Shown: positions 53,747-62,229 of the stretch, piece by piece | How the letters are laid out: the number at the start of each line of letters is the position of its first letter | Numbering within the stretch: the first letter of the stretch is position 1 | Assembly: GCA_018003015.1 (NCBI GenBank) | Contig: JAGNEZ010000004.1 | Span: 115,430-179,429 of the forward strand | DNA: 64,000 nt | Direction: 5' to 3' | From: Phycisphaerae bacterium | GTDB taxonomy: Bacteria; Planctomycetota; Phycisphaerae; UBA1845; PWPN01 | Notes under the pieces: generated by a model | Database searches by the model: none | What the model saw: the letters and a program-made list of their open reading frames with translations, nothing else | Told to the model about the DNA's origin: nothing | Program-made: the position numbers and the translations under genes

Positions 53747-53824
53747 AACACGATGGCGCGTACTGATGGATCGTTGGTCGATTACGGGCTATACTGGCTT
53801 CTGCAGATCCAGGAGTGCCGCCCG

Positions 53825-55435
53825 ATGTCGAGTATGATCCAGTGTTACGGGGTGCAGTTTTCGCGAGGGAGGCCGGTCTCGGGTCTGGCCATGGTGGTCC
53901 TGTCGTGCTTCCCCCTCGTTGCCCAGGCCCAGCCGATCAAGGGGCTGATCCACAACGAGGATGAGACCGACTTCTTCTGGCGGGTATCCCTTGTCGAGGG
54001 CAAGGCGGGCGATGCCGTTGATGAATACGTGGACGTCATGGCTCGGGCCGGCGTCAGGACATTCCTGTGCAACACCAACGCCCGGCGAACGCACTATCGA
54101 AGCCGTGTCTGGGATGCCTATTGGGACGGCTATGATCCGAACGGGCCGGACGATCAGCCGTTTCTCGCTCCGATGCCACGCGAGGAGGTGAGCGCGTACC
54201 GCAAGGGGGTCAACAACATGCTGGCCGTGCACAAGGAGGGGATCGACTATCCGGCCAGGGTCGTTGCCCGGTGCCGCCACAACGGGATGTCGCCGTGGAT
54301 CAGCCTGCGGATGAATGACTGTCACAACAATGACATTCCCGACCACCCGTTCCACGGGGTGTTCTGGCGGAAGAACCCGCAGTATCGTAGGCAGGGCGTC
54401 TCGGGCTACTTCGCGACCTGCCTGGACTACGCCCGCCAGGAAGTCCGAGACTACTTCCGGTCGCTGATCGTCGAGTCGCTGGACCGCTACGACATTGACG
54501 GTCTCGAGTTGGACTTCATGCGCGAGCCGTACCTGTTCAGCGCGGGCAAGGAGGAGGAAGGGGCGAAGATCCTGACTGCATGGATGCGGGAGATCCACAA
54601 GCTGACCGTCGAGGCGGCGGGAAGGCGAGGTCATCCCGTGCGGCTGGGCGTTCGCGTCCCGTCCCGGCCAGAGGTGGCCCTGGGGTGGGGGCTGGACGCG
54701 GTCACGTGGGCCAGGGAAGGGCTGATTGAGCTTCTGGTCGTGACCCCGCGATGGGCGACGATCGAGTTCGACATGCCGATCCAGCGATGGAGGCAAATGC
54801 TGGTCGGTTCGAGGGTCACGCTGGCCGGCGGGCTGGAGGTCCTGTATCGGCCATGCCCGGACGGGCCGGCTGTTCAGGCGACGCCGGAGCAGGCGATTGG
54901 TGCGGCCTATTCGGTCCTCTCTCGAGGGGCGGATGCCGTCTATCTCTTCAACTACTTCCAGAAGAGCACCGCGTGGCCCCACCCGACCTACCTGAGCACG
55001 CTCAAGGCGATGAACTCGCTCGACACGCTCGGGGGCCTTCCTCGATGCGTCGGAGTGACCTACAGGGACATCACCGGCCCGGGCGAGCACTACCGGCCGC
55101 CGCTCCCGGCCACAGGCAGGGAACTCGCGTTCACGATCGAGCTGGGCCCCGTTCGTCCCCAGGAGTGGCCTTGCGAGCTGCTGATCGGCCTCGCCCCCTC
55201 ACCCGACGCCTCGGTGGCCGTTCCAACCGTCCAGGTGAACGGCCAGGCGTGCGCCGTTCGAGATGACACCACCAGAGACGGTCTTCGTCTGGTTACGTTC
55301 AGGGGCCCACCCGCCGCGGTATCCGAAACAGGGTCTTGCGTGATCAAGATCGCCGGCGGCAATTCGGACGCGTTGACCATCCGGCGGATTGAGGCGTCGT
55401 GGGTGCAGGCTCGCAATGGAGTGCGTGGAAGGTGA
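53825..55435 (+). CDS. GHL10-like glycoside hydrolase (TIM barrel)
   Basis: 536 residues from the ATG at 53825, with AGGAG 9 bases upstream; the frame to 53738 is not used. Signal peptide ending near 'PLVAQAQP' (about residue 37). A TIM-barrel core with 'MARAGVRTFLCNTNARRTHYRS', 'ISLRMNDCHNNDIPDHPF', 'DIDGLELDFMREPYLF' (barrel strand with acidic residues, likely active site) and 'GADAVYLFNYFQKS'. It resembles the GHL10/alpha-amylase-like 'glycosyl hydrolase-like 10' family; substrate unknown. The C-terminal ~120 residues form a beta-rich domain. Confidence 0.75.
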   Translation: MSSMIQCYGVQFSRGRPVSGLAMVVLSCFPLVAQAQPIKGLIHNEDETDFFWRVSLVEGKAGDAVDEYVDVMARAGVRTFLCNTNARRTHYRSRVWDAYWDGYDPNGPDDQPFLAPMPREEVSAYRKGVNNMLAVHKEGIDYPARVVARCRHNGMSPWISLRMNDCHNNDIPDHPFHGVFWRKNPQYRRQGVSGYFATCLDYARQEVRDYFRSLIVESLDRYDIDGLELDFMREPYLFSAGKEEEGAKILTAWMREIHKLTVEAAGRRGHPVRLGVRVPSRPEVALGWGLDAVTWAREGLIELLVVTPRWATIEFDMPIQRWRQMLVGSRVTLAGGLEVLYRPCPDGPAVQATPEQAIGAAYSVLSRGADAVYLFNYFQKSTAWPHPTYLSTLKAMNSLDTLGGLPRCVGVTYRDITGPGEHYRPPLPATGRELAFTIELGPVRPQEWPCELLIGLAPSPDASVAVPTVQVNGQACAVRDDTTRDGLRLVTFRGPPAAVSETGSCVIKIAGGNSDALTIRRIEASWVQARNGVRGR

Positions 55436-55662
55436 ATTCCTGCCGGTAGAAGCCGGCCACGCGATCGAAGGAGGGCTCTGATGCGATCAAGCCAGTGGGG
55501 ACATCCTGTCCCGTCAAGCAGTACGGGGAAGTAGAAGGCTCGCCCAGGGCGATCCGGCCGCAGAGTTGGACGGGAGGTGCAGCGGTCACCGTTTCGGCGT
55601 CACAAGACCTGTGACGGCGATTTCGGTCACGGGCCACTCTCGACGAGCGGACTGACGCCGCT

Positions 55663-56418
55663 ATGATCTGGGCCATGACGGACGACGGCACAGCCATCAC
55701 GGTGCAGCGAGCGGCCTTCGAGGACGCGCTGACGAACGCCACGGCCTCGTTGGGGCTGGCCATCGATGACGCTCAGCGGGAGAAAATGTGGACCCACTTC
55801 CAGTTGGTCGTGGAAACGAACCGCAGATTTAACCTGACCCGGATCTGCGCACCGACGGACGCCGCCGTGAAGCACTACGCCGATTCCCTGGCTCTGCTGG
55901 CCGTATCCGGTATCGATCCGGCTCGCCCGTGGCGGGTTCTGGACGTAGGCACCGGGGCGGGGTTTCCAGCCATCCCCCTGGCCATTGTGTGCGATGCCTG
56001 GCGACTGACGGCCATCGACGGGACGGGTAAGAAGGCCCGCTTCGTGGTCGACGCGATCGCCGGCCTCGGACTCGCCAATGTGCAGGCTCGCCAGGCTCGG
56101 GCGGCCGAACTGGCCAAGGTGGGCGGCGACAGTTTCGATCTGGTCCTGCTCCGTGCGGTGGGTAAGCTCGCCGAGGGGCTCGTCGAGGTTCGCTCGCTCG
56201 CCAAGATCGGGGCGGAGGTTGTGTTCTACAAGACGGCGAACATCAGCGATGAAGAGTTGGCCGAAGGTCTGAACGCGGCCGACGCGCTGGGTTTCCGCGC
56301 CCTGCCGCTCGCGGACGTCGTGTTGACGTCGGGGAATGGCCCGCTGCATCGACGGTTTGTGCGATACCGGCGGCTCCCCAGCCAGCATTCGAGACGACGG
56401 GGGTGGAAAGCGAGATGA
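55663..56418 (+). CDS. rsmG: 16S rRNA (guanine-527-N7)-methyltransferase
   Basis: 251 residues. 'WTHFQLVVETNRRFNLTRI' (N-terminal helix), 'KHYADSLALL', SAM motif 'RVLDVGTGAGFPAIPLAIV', 'LTAIDGTGKKARFVVDAI' and 'LVLLRAVGKLAEGLVEV' match RsmG/GidB. It methylates N7 of G527 in 16S rRNA; loss gives low-level streptomycin resistance in model species. ATG 55663 or 55675 may be used. A very short ORF with a strong ribosome site (55481-55534) lies upstream. Usual neighbours mnmG/parAB are absent. Confidence 0.92.
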   Translation: MIWAMTDDGTAITVQRAAFEDALTNATASLGLAIDDAQREKMWTHFQLVVETNRRFNLTRICAPTDAAVKHYADSLALLAVSGIDPARPWRVLDVGTGAGFPAIPLAIVCDAWRLTAIDGTGKKARFVVDAIAGLGLANVQARQARAAELAKVGGDSFDLVLLRAVGKLAEGLVEVRSLAKIGAEVVFYKTANISDEELAEGLNAADALGFRALPLADVVLTSGNGPLHRRFVRYRRLPSQHSRRRGWKAR

Positions 56419-56506
56419 GTCGGAAGGGTGTTCTGCAGAACGAAGGGACTCGGCAGTCGACGGCGCGGGTCGCCGACGGCCGAAAACGGACGGCGGGGCT
56501 TCTGCT

Positions 56507-57340
56507 ATGAACGACAACAGCCAAATCACTGAACTGTTCGGCGTCCCGAAGGCCATGGTTGCCATGATTCACGTTCAGGCACTGCCGGGTACGCCGCTGG
56601 CCCGGTTCCCGGTCTCCCAGATCGTCGAACAAGCCATGGCCGAGGCTCGGTTGCTCTCCCATGCCGGTTTCGACGCGATCATGATCGAGAACATGCACGA
56701 CCGGCCTTACCTGCGACAGGCGGTCGGGCCGGAGATCGTGGCCGGCATGACCGCCGTGCTGCAGGCCGTGCGCGAAACGGTGAGTCTACCGATCGGCGTG
56801 CAAGTGCTGGCGGGCGCGAATCGCGAGGCCCTCGCGGTGGCGATGGCCGGTGGGGCGACGTTCATTCGGGCGGAAAACTTCGTCTTCGCCCACGTGGCCG
56901 ATGAGGGGTTCATGCCCGAGGCCGACGCGGCCCGGCTGCTGCGGTACCGGCGGGAGATTGGCGCCGAGCACATCCGCGTTTTTGCCGACGTCAAGAAGAA
57001 GCACTCCAGCCACGCCATGACCGCGGATGTCGATCTGGCCGAGACCGCTCGTGCGGCGGCATTCTTCGGAGCCGATGGCATCATCGTCACGGGAACCGCC
57101 ACCGGTCAGGCCGCCTCGCTGGCCGATGTTCGCGAGCTCAGTGCGGTCGTGGGGCTACCGGTTGCCGTGGGTTCAGGACTCACCCCGGACAACCTCGGTG
57201 GATACTGGGATTTCGCCGACGTGTTCATCGTCGGCTCGTTCATCAAGCAGGACGGCCAATGGCATCAGCCGCCCGATCCCGATCGTGTCGCAGCGATGAT
57301 CAGGGCGGCGCAGCGGCTGACCGGCGGGAGAGCGTGCTGA
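56507..57340 (+). CDS. BtpA/SgcQ-family protein
   Basis: 277 residues from the ATG at 56507 (MNDNSQITELFGVPKAMVAMIHVQALPGTP). TIM-barrel-like with 'AMIHVQALPGTP', 'FDAIMIENMHDRPYL', 'PIGVQVLAGANREALAVA', 'FIRAENFVFAHVADEG', 'FADVKKKHSSH' and 'VAVGSGLTPDNLGGYWDFADVFIVGS', all typical of the BtpA family. Named for a photosystem I biogenesis protein, but in non-phototrophs it is probably a sugar- or nucleoside-related enzyme. Role unknown here. Located 88 bases after rsmG. Confidence 0.9.
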   Translation: MNDNSQITELFGVPKAMVAMIHVQALPGTPLARFPVSQIVEQAMAEARLLSHAGFDAIMIENMHDRPYLRQAVGPEIVAGMTAVLQAVRETVSLPIGVQVLAGANREALAVAMAGGATFIRAENFVFAHVADEGFMPEADAARLLRYRREIGAEHIRVFADVKKKHSSHAMTADVDLAETARAAAFFGADGIIVTGTATGQAASLADVRELSAVVGLPVAVGSGLTPDNLGGYWDFADVFIVGSFIKQDGQWHQPPDPDRVAAMIRAAQRLTGGRAC

Positions 57341-57537
57341 AACACACATGCTGACTGACCAGCCGGGATCCCCGTTAGATGCATCTCTGGCAGGGGCTTG
57401 CAGGAGGCGGCCGGCCAACGACGCCGAACACATATACCTCTTAAAGGTGGTCTCGACTGATCCGGATCTCTCGCGGCGGTACGTCGCGGGCAAGTATCGG
57501 CCATGCAGCGACGAGGCGGACCATGCGGCCGGAGCTG

Positions 57538-57568
57538 AAAAAGGACACCTTGGCCGAGAAAGGTGTCC
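57538..57568 (-). terminator. Intrinsic terminator
   Basis: On the minus strand a 9-bp perfect stem (57568-57560 with 57551-57543), 8-base loop, then TTTTT (57542-57538). It begins 17 bases after the stop of the coiled-coil membrane protein. Confidence 0.85.
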
Positions 57569-57584
57569 GGGCCCATCGCGGGTG

Positions 57585-59327
57585 TCATTCCTTACCTCGC
57601 TGCGAGGCCATCTTGAGTTCCCGGGCGAGATCGTCAAGCGTGCCCTGTGCCCGGCGCCAGCGGAATAACCACCAGATGCCACCAACGGCCATGAAGCTGA
57701 TGATCATCGGCCCTATGCCCACGCGCAAGGTCTGGCTGAGACCCGGCCCCGGAGGCGTGATGATCGCGGTGACGTGGGCGGCTTGACAGCGCAGCGGGGT
57801 GGGATGCTCGGGTGCCGGCCGCTCCTTCAGCTTCAGGAGTTGCTCGAGTAGCGTCCCGCGCTGCCGCTGGAGCTGCAGGACCCGCGAGCTGCTTTGCCGC
57901 TGCGATTCCTGCACTGCCAGCAGGCCGACGATCTCGGCGATTCCGCCGATCATGGCCGTCTCGAGCTCAGACGCCCTCAGCTGGTTCTCCTCGTGCCGAA
58001 GACGCAGGCCTCCCAGTTGCTCTTCGTGTTTCGCCCGGAGATCCTGCAATGCGTGCTCGCGCAGTTGCGACTGGATTTCACCGCGCTGGCTGCTGACCCG
58101 ATCACGCAGGCTGGCAACCATCTTGACCGTGGCCGCCAGCTGGGCGTTTTCGTTCTGCTGGACCAGTCGTGCCGCCGCCTGGGCCTTGTCCATGGCCTCC
58201 AGGGCCGGTTGAATCTGCTGGCTGAGATTGCGGTGCAGAATGATCCGTTTGGTGGGCTCGTCTCCCCCTTCCTTGATGGTGGTCAGGGCGACCTGGATCC
58301 GGGCACGGGCCTTGTCCCCCTCTTGCAGGAAGTCCTTGGCGGCCATCTCGAGCGCCGCCTGGCACACCGGGGCGTCGAACGCTGGGCCCGCCGCCTCCAG
58401 ATCCTCCTTCTTGCTCCTCCAGGCATCGGCCAGCTCGCCGGTTGTCGTCGTCCAGGCCTGCAGTGCCTCCCGGATAGTCTGAAGCTGCTTGCGGACGTCC
58501 GGGTCGGAATCGGCCGGGACAGCGCCGCCCAGCCCTCCGGCCTTCTCGTCAACCGCGGACTTGGCGATTTCCAGTCGCTCCATACTTGTGTCGAGCAGTT
58601 CGCGCAGGAGTTCGGCGAGCCGGCCTTGCCGCTGGTTGAAGGCCGTGGTATCCGCTTCGAGCCGCCGGAGAGCCTGGGCGCCCTCGTGGCTCGGCAGCGT
58701 GGCCGGCATCGTCGTCAGGGTGACCTGGTCGGCCGTCGGCGGCGGCTGCTTGAGTTGAACGGCGATCTCCTTGAGTCGGGCGGCGTTTTTTTGTCGCTCG
58801 GTCAGGGTCTGCTGGAGCGCGACCAGGAGGTCGGCCACACGGTGGGGTTGCGAAGCAGCCGGCTGGGACGCCGCAGCCAGCTGCCGATCACAATCGTCGA
58901 TCAGACGACGCAGCCGGGCGTTCTCTGCCGCCACGGCCGGATCGATCGCGGGCCTGCTGGCCAGCTGGGAGTTGACCCGATCCACGATGTCCCGGGCAAC
59001 ACGGTCGACCGCCGCTACACCGGCCGTCGGGTTCTCGGCTTCCAGAGATAGCGTGAAGGTCCCTTGTTTCAGATCAACCTGACTGGTCCATCTTCCATCC
59101 GTTCGAGCGTGGTCGCTCGCTCGGGCGATCGCCTGGCATCGCGTCAGCGTATCGGCGTCCTGAGGTGAGCCGATGATCGTGCCGCTGATGCGATAGGCCG
59201 GTGCGGCCGCGAGACCCGCCGAGATGAGCAGGATCAGGGTGCTCAGGAGCAGCGTGCCGCCGGCGAAAAAGACCACCATTCGCGGAGTGATATCGGTTCG
59301 ATCCCCGAGCTTTGCATGACGAGCCAT
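57585..59327 (-). CDS. Coiled-coil protein with membrane segments at both ends
   Basis: 580 residues. First membrane segment near residues 17-40 ('MVVFFAGGTLLLSTLILLIS'), last near 535-555 ('VGIGPMIISFMAVGGIWWLF'), with about 480 exported residues of mostly long helix and Gln/Arg/Ala-rich coiled coil between. This N-in/C-in double-anchor shape is that of Wzz/chain-length-determinant-type proteins, and 'PAYRISGTIIGSPQDADTLTRC' near the start fits the Wzz-like beta entry. No tyrosine kinase domain and no polysaccharide genes nearby, so function is open. It ends in a strong terminator. Confidence 0.65.
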   Translation of the reverse strand: MARHAKLGDRTDITPRMVVFFAGGTLLLSTLILLISAGLAAAPAYRISGTIIGSPQDADTLTRCQAIARASDHARTDGRWTSQVDLKQGTFTLSLEAENPTAGVAAVDRVARDIVDRVNSQLASRPAIDPAVAAENARLRRLIDDCDRQLAAASQPAASQPHRVADLLVALQQTLTERQKNAARLKEIAVQLKQPPPTADQVTLTTMPATLPSHEGAQALRRLEADTTAFNQRQGRLAELLRELLDTSMERLEIAKSAVDEKAGGLGGAVPADSDPDVRKQLQTIREALQAWTTTTGELADAWRSKKEDLEAAGPAFDAPVCQAALEMAAKDFLQEGDKARARIQVALTTIKEGGDEPTKRIILHRNLSQQIQPALEAMDKAQAAARLVQQNENAQLAATVKMVASLRDRVSSQRGEIQSQLREHALQDLRAKHEEQLGGLRLRHEENQLRASELETAMIGGIAEIVGLLAVQESQRQSSSRVLQLQRQRGTLLEQLLKLKERPAPEHPTPLRCQAAHVTAIITPPGPGLSQTLRVGIGPMIISFMAVGGIWWLFRWRRAQGTLDDLARELKMASQRGKE

Positions 59328-59462
59328 GCCATCAGTCTATAGGTCGCCGGAACCGTGTACAAGCGACGACAATGAAGCGGCGAGACCGCGGGCCAGGCGG
59401 CGGTGTAGTCAGGTCAGGGGTCTGAAGAGACCTCGTGGCGCGCGTCCGAGAGGAGGTGCCTC

Positions 59463-59879
59463 ATGGACGGCGAAGCGGTCGCGTCTCGATCAAGCGAGCG
59501 GCGAGGCTTGTGGATCTGGTCGGCGGGAGCGGGCATTCTTTCCGGCGGACTGATGGCGGCCTGTGATGAGCCGGTCCACTTCCACCAAGCGGGCCGGGTT
59601 GCCTTGGTACCCTGGTTCGCGGCCATGTCACGCGTCACTGCCGGTGCGGCCTGGCTGTACGGCGCGCTGCTGGGTGTGATCTTCTATCGCATCAGCCTCG
59701 GCTGGCAGGTCGATCTGGCCGGTCGGAGGGTTTGGCAGCCATGGTCGTGTTCGCCGTTTGGATGGGCCGGTCGTTCCGAGTCGCTCGGTTGCTGGCGGAT
59801 CGGTTCGATTCAGCGGCGATGTGGTGAGCTCTCGAGCTGCCATTTGTCGGTCAAAAGGTTCTACGCTGCAAGGGGCTGA
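59463..59879 (+). CDS. Small membrane protein, possibly frameshifted
   Basis: 138 residues, with AGGAGG 6 bases before the ATG, so translation is likely. 'SAGAGILSGGLMAACDEP' and 'ATAGAAWLYGALLGVIFY'-type segments (about residues 19-33 and 60-75) are hydrophobic. After about residue 85 the frame becomes Trp/Cys/Ser/Arg-rich, while the second plus frame between 59726 and 59824 reads a natural-looking helix ('AAMVVFAVWMGRSFRVARLL') and ends in TGA. A 1-base frameshift near 59720-59730 would join the two into a ~120-residue protein. No family recognised. Confidence 0.5.
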   Translation: MDGEAVASRSSERRGLWIWSAGAGILSGGLMAACDEPVHFHQAGRVALVPWFAAMSRVTAGAAWLYGALLGVIFYRISLGWQVDLAGRRVWQPWSCSPFGWAGRSESLGCWRIGSIQRRCGELSSCHLSVKRFYAARG

Positions 59880-59962
59880 CCCGATACCGGTTCGCCTACG
59901 CGGCTTTCCGCTAGTCGCAGTCGCCAGGTGCGTGGTGTGACCGGATGGTGGCGGTGGGGGAT

Positions 59963-60607
59963 CTACGTGTTGTCGCTGTTTGTGGGATGGCTCGAAGAAA
60001 CGGGCCGCCGCGTGACCCGCACCATCTCGCCCTTGTCCTCCATCACGCTGCCGTCGGGATTGAGCGTTCGTTCGGTCACCCTCATCCGGTCATCGCTGAC
60101 CCGCTCGGTGATCCGCGTGCTCTTGTGGCCGCTGTGCCATTCCCAGGCGACAGTCTCCTTGCCCTTGTCGCGCGTCCCCTTGCCTTGAGCCACGCACCGC
60201 AGGTTGTCGAACAGAAAGCCGATCACCTCGCCGGTTTGCTGGTCGATCGTGTATACCTCGAGTGACTGGTAGCCCGAACGCCGGAATCGCTCGATTTCCT
60301 CGTCGGTGGCGTGCATGTGCTTCTTGAGGTAGTCGGGGTTCAACTCGGTGATCTTGGCGTCGCCGCGGCAGATCAGGAATTGACCGCCGAGGGCCAACTC
60401 GATGTGGGCCGTGCCGGAGCCTTTTCCACTGTCGGATGTGCCGGCTCCCTCCCAGTCGCCGACCATCCACTTCGTCCAATCGTCCGTTAAGGGGAGAGGC
60501 ATGAACATGGTTTTTCGAACCTCCGTATCAGTGTCTTTCTTCGAGTCCGTGTCAGGCAGGGCGAGGGCTGCCGCCGCGGTCCACAGCAGTAGTGATCGGC
60601 TTTTCAT
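59963..60607 (-). CDS. DUF1579-like exported protein
   Basis: 214 residues from the ATG at 60607. A short N-terminal hydrophobic segment ('SLLLWTAAAALAL', 5-17) suggests export. 'KWMVGDWEGAGTSDSGKGSG', 'ELALGGQFLICRGDAKI' and 'GEVIGFLFDN' match the beta-barrel DUF1579 pattern ('MVGTWEG....ST.....LGGRFL....G'). The family is common in planctomycetes and of unknown function, perhaps a lipocalin-like binder. The frame to 60775 is not family-like. Confidence 0.7.
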   Translation of the reverse strand: MKSRSLLLWTAAAALALPDTDSKKDTDTEVRKTMFMPLPLTDDWTKWMVGDWEGAGTSDSGKGSGTAHIELALGGQFLICRGDAKITELNPDYLKKHMHATDEEIERFRRSGYQSLEVYTIDQQTGEVIGFLFDNLRCVAQGKGTRDKGKETVAWEWHSGHKSTRITERVSDDRMRVTERTLNPDGSVMEDKGEMVRVTRRPVSSSHPTNSDNT

Positions 60608-60675
60608 GGGAGCACCAGCGCCTTGCCGCCTTGTTTGAACGCCCTGAAGATGCCCACGGAACAAACCTCTCGTTT

Positions 60676-61047
60676 TTATCTCACCGTCTCGAAAGCATCC
60701 GTCTGGAAACTCTCGCCGCCGCAGTAGATGCACCGTGGGTGCTTCCGGCTGAGCGTTCGCCCGCACCGTTGGCATCGTTGGGTCTGGTGGGCAGTGAGCT
60801 TGCCATCCAGACGGCCGTCGCGAAGATCGAGTTCCTTCACCTTATCGACCAGATGGCTGTCCTCGAGTCCGTGCTGGGCCCGAACGAGTTCCCACAGGGC
60901 CCGGTTGATCAGCAACAGACGATCGACATCCGCCTCCAGTTGACGAATCCGGATGGATGCATCCGCTGCTCGGTGTCTGGCGCAGGCTGCGTCGGCGGGG
61001 GCTTGTGACATCGGCGATTGCTGCGCCCACCACAACATCTCAAACAT
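60676..61047 (-). CDS. Small coiled-coil zinc-ribbon protein
   Basis: 123 residues from the ATG at 61047, with GGGAG 5 bases upstream. The N-terminal half is a helix ('IRIRQLEADVDRLLLINRALWELV') likely to form a coiled coil. The C-terminus is a zinc ribbon with two CxxC pairs, 'RCQRCGRTL' and 'RCIYCGGE'. Cytosolic; function unknown. Divergent from the gene at 61233, which also encodes a zinc ribbon. Confidence 0.7.
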   Translation of the reverse strand: MFEMLWWAQQSPMSQAPADAACARHRAADASIRIRQLEADVDRLLLINRALWELVRAQHGLEDSHLVDKVKELDLRDGRLDGKLTAHQTQRCQRCGRTLSRKHPRCIYCGGESFQTDAFETVR

Positions 61048-61232
61048 GGTAGCTCCCTCGGTTGCTATCGATCGCGTCGGACGGCATGATGGGAATCGAT
61101 CTGATTCCTCCCGCCCATTGTACCCCAGCCGAGGCAGGCCTGCATCCCGCGGAGGCAGTTGGCCGGAGAAGTTGGTACAATGGACCACGGTTGCTGCACG
61201 ACGTTGCTGTGACGTGGCACGGAGGAAGCTCG

Positions 61233-61784
61233 GTGTCCGAACCGCCGATACGCCAGCCTGAAGAAGATTACGGCCGCCTGGCGTCGCCCGATCCGATCGT
61301 GCCGCGCGGGACGGAGGGGGACGAACTGATCCGGTGGTGGCGGCCAGGGTGGGGTGAACTGGTTCGTTACGTGGGGTACCGATGGGTGTATCTGGTGCCG
61401 GCGGTTGTCCTGCTGATCCTCGGATTGGCCAGTCTGTTCTTCACACCCGTGGCGGGTTCACTCGCCTTCCTGGGCGTCAAGATGATCGGGGTGGGCGTCG
61501 CGGTGGCCGTTTCCCTGACTGTCTATGTCGTTCGGGTGGCGGTGCAGGCCCGAACCGAGCCCTTCTGCATCTTCTGCGGCTACGACCTGACCGGTTTGCC
61601 CGACCACTATCGCTGCCCGGAGTGCGGCCGTCAGTACACCTGGGAACTCATCGCCGAATACCGGCGCGACCCTCAGTCGTTCATCCACCGCTGGAAGGCG
61701 CTGCGGAAGCTGCCGGAGTCCTATCCGCCATTCGCGGCCGGCGCGGTCCCACGCCGGCGCCGGGCCAAGGATGGCACGGAGTGA
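61233..61784 (+). CDS. Membrane protein with C-terminal zinc ribbon
   Basis: 183 residues from the GTG at 61233, with GGAGG 7 bases upstream; the frame to 61062 is not used. Two membrane segments ('YRWVYLVPAVVLLILGLASLFF' and 'MIGVGVAVAVSLTVYVVRVAV', about 48-110) followed by a zinc ribbon, 'CIFCGYDLTGLPDHYRCPEC' (about 119-138). The 'CGYDLTGL...CPECG' unit is a frequent planctomycete motif of unknown role. Last ~40 residues are basic. Confidence 0.75.
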   Translation: MSEPPIRQPEEDYGRLASPDPIVPRGTEGDELIRWWRPGWGELVRYVGYRWVYLVPAVVLLILGLASLFFTPVAGSLAFLGVKMIGVGVAVAVSLTVYVVRVAVQARTEPFCIFCGYDLTGLPDHYRCPECGRQYTWELIAEYRRDPQSFIHRWKALRKLPESYPPFAAGAVPRRRRAKDGTE

Positions 61785-61821
61785 TGCCGAGGTGGTGCCG
61801 GGCAGCCGCGTCCAGCGAGGG

Positions 61822-62160
61822 TCAGCCCCTCTCCGGTTCGATCACCACCGCCGTTCCGTAGCAGAGCACTTCCGTGGCACTGAACTTGCTCGCCACCTCG
61901 GAAGCGTCAAACCGGAGCCCCACCACGGCGTTGGCCCCCAAGGCGATCGCGTGGTCCACGAGAAGCTCGTAGGCCTGCTGGCGAGCTTGCTCGCACATCT
62001 CGGTGTAGGCCCCGATTCGCCCGCCGACGATCGACTTGAGTCCGCCGAGAATGCCCTGCGAGATCGTGGGTGCGCGAACGGTAATGCCGCGCACAACACC
62101 CAGGTACCGGCTGATCCGATAGCCTTCAACGCTGAACGTTGTTGTCGTGGGAATCGACAT
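61822..62160 (-). CDS. YbjQ/UPF0145-family protein
   Basis: 112 residues, full family length. 'YLGVVRGITVRAPTISQGILGGLKSIVGGRIGAYTEMCEQAR' and 'ALGANAVVGLRFD' are the family signatures; it forms small ring-like oligomers in solved structures. Often annotated as heavy-metal-binding, but the role is not proven. It is followed by 'VLCYGTAVVIEP' at the C-terminus. Confidence 0.92.
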   Translation of the reverse strand: MSIPTTTTFSVEGYRISRYLGVVRGITVRAPTISQGILGGLKSIVGGRIGAYTEMCEQARQQAYELLVDHAIALGANAVVGLRFDASEVASKFSATEVLCYGTAVVIEPERG

Positions 62161-62229
62161 GGCGAATGCTCCTGATACAACTTCACTGGGCCCGCATCAC
62201 TCCACGGCGATGGGGCCGCCAGAGGTCTT

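Noticed and set aside
53606-53824. yybP-ykoY manganese riboswitch upstream of mntP
   Set aside because: The conserved GGGGAGTAG and TGAGA elements were not found.
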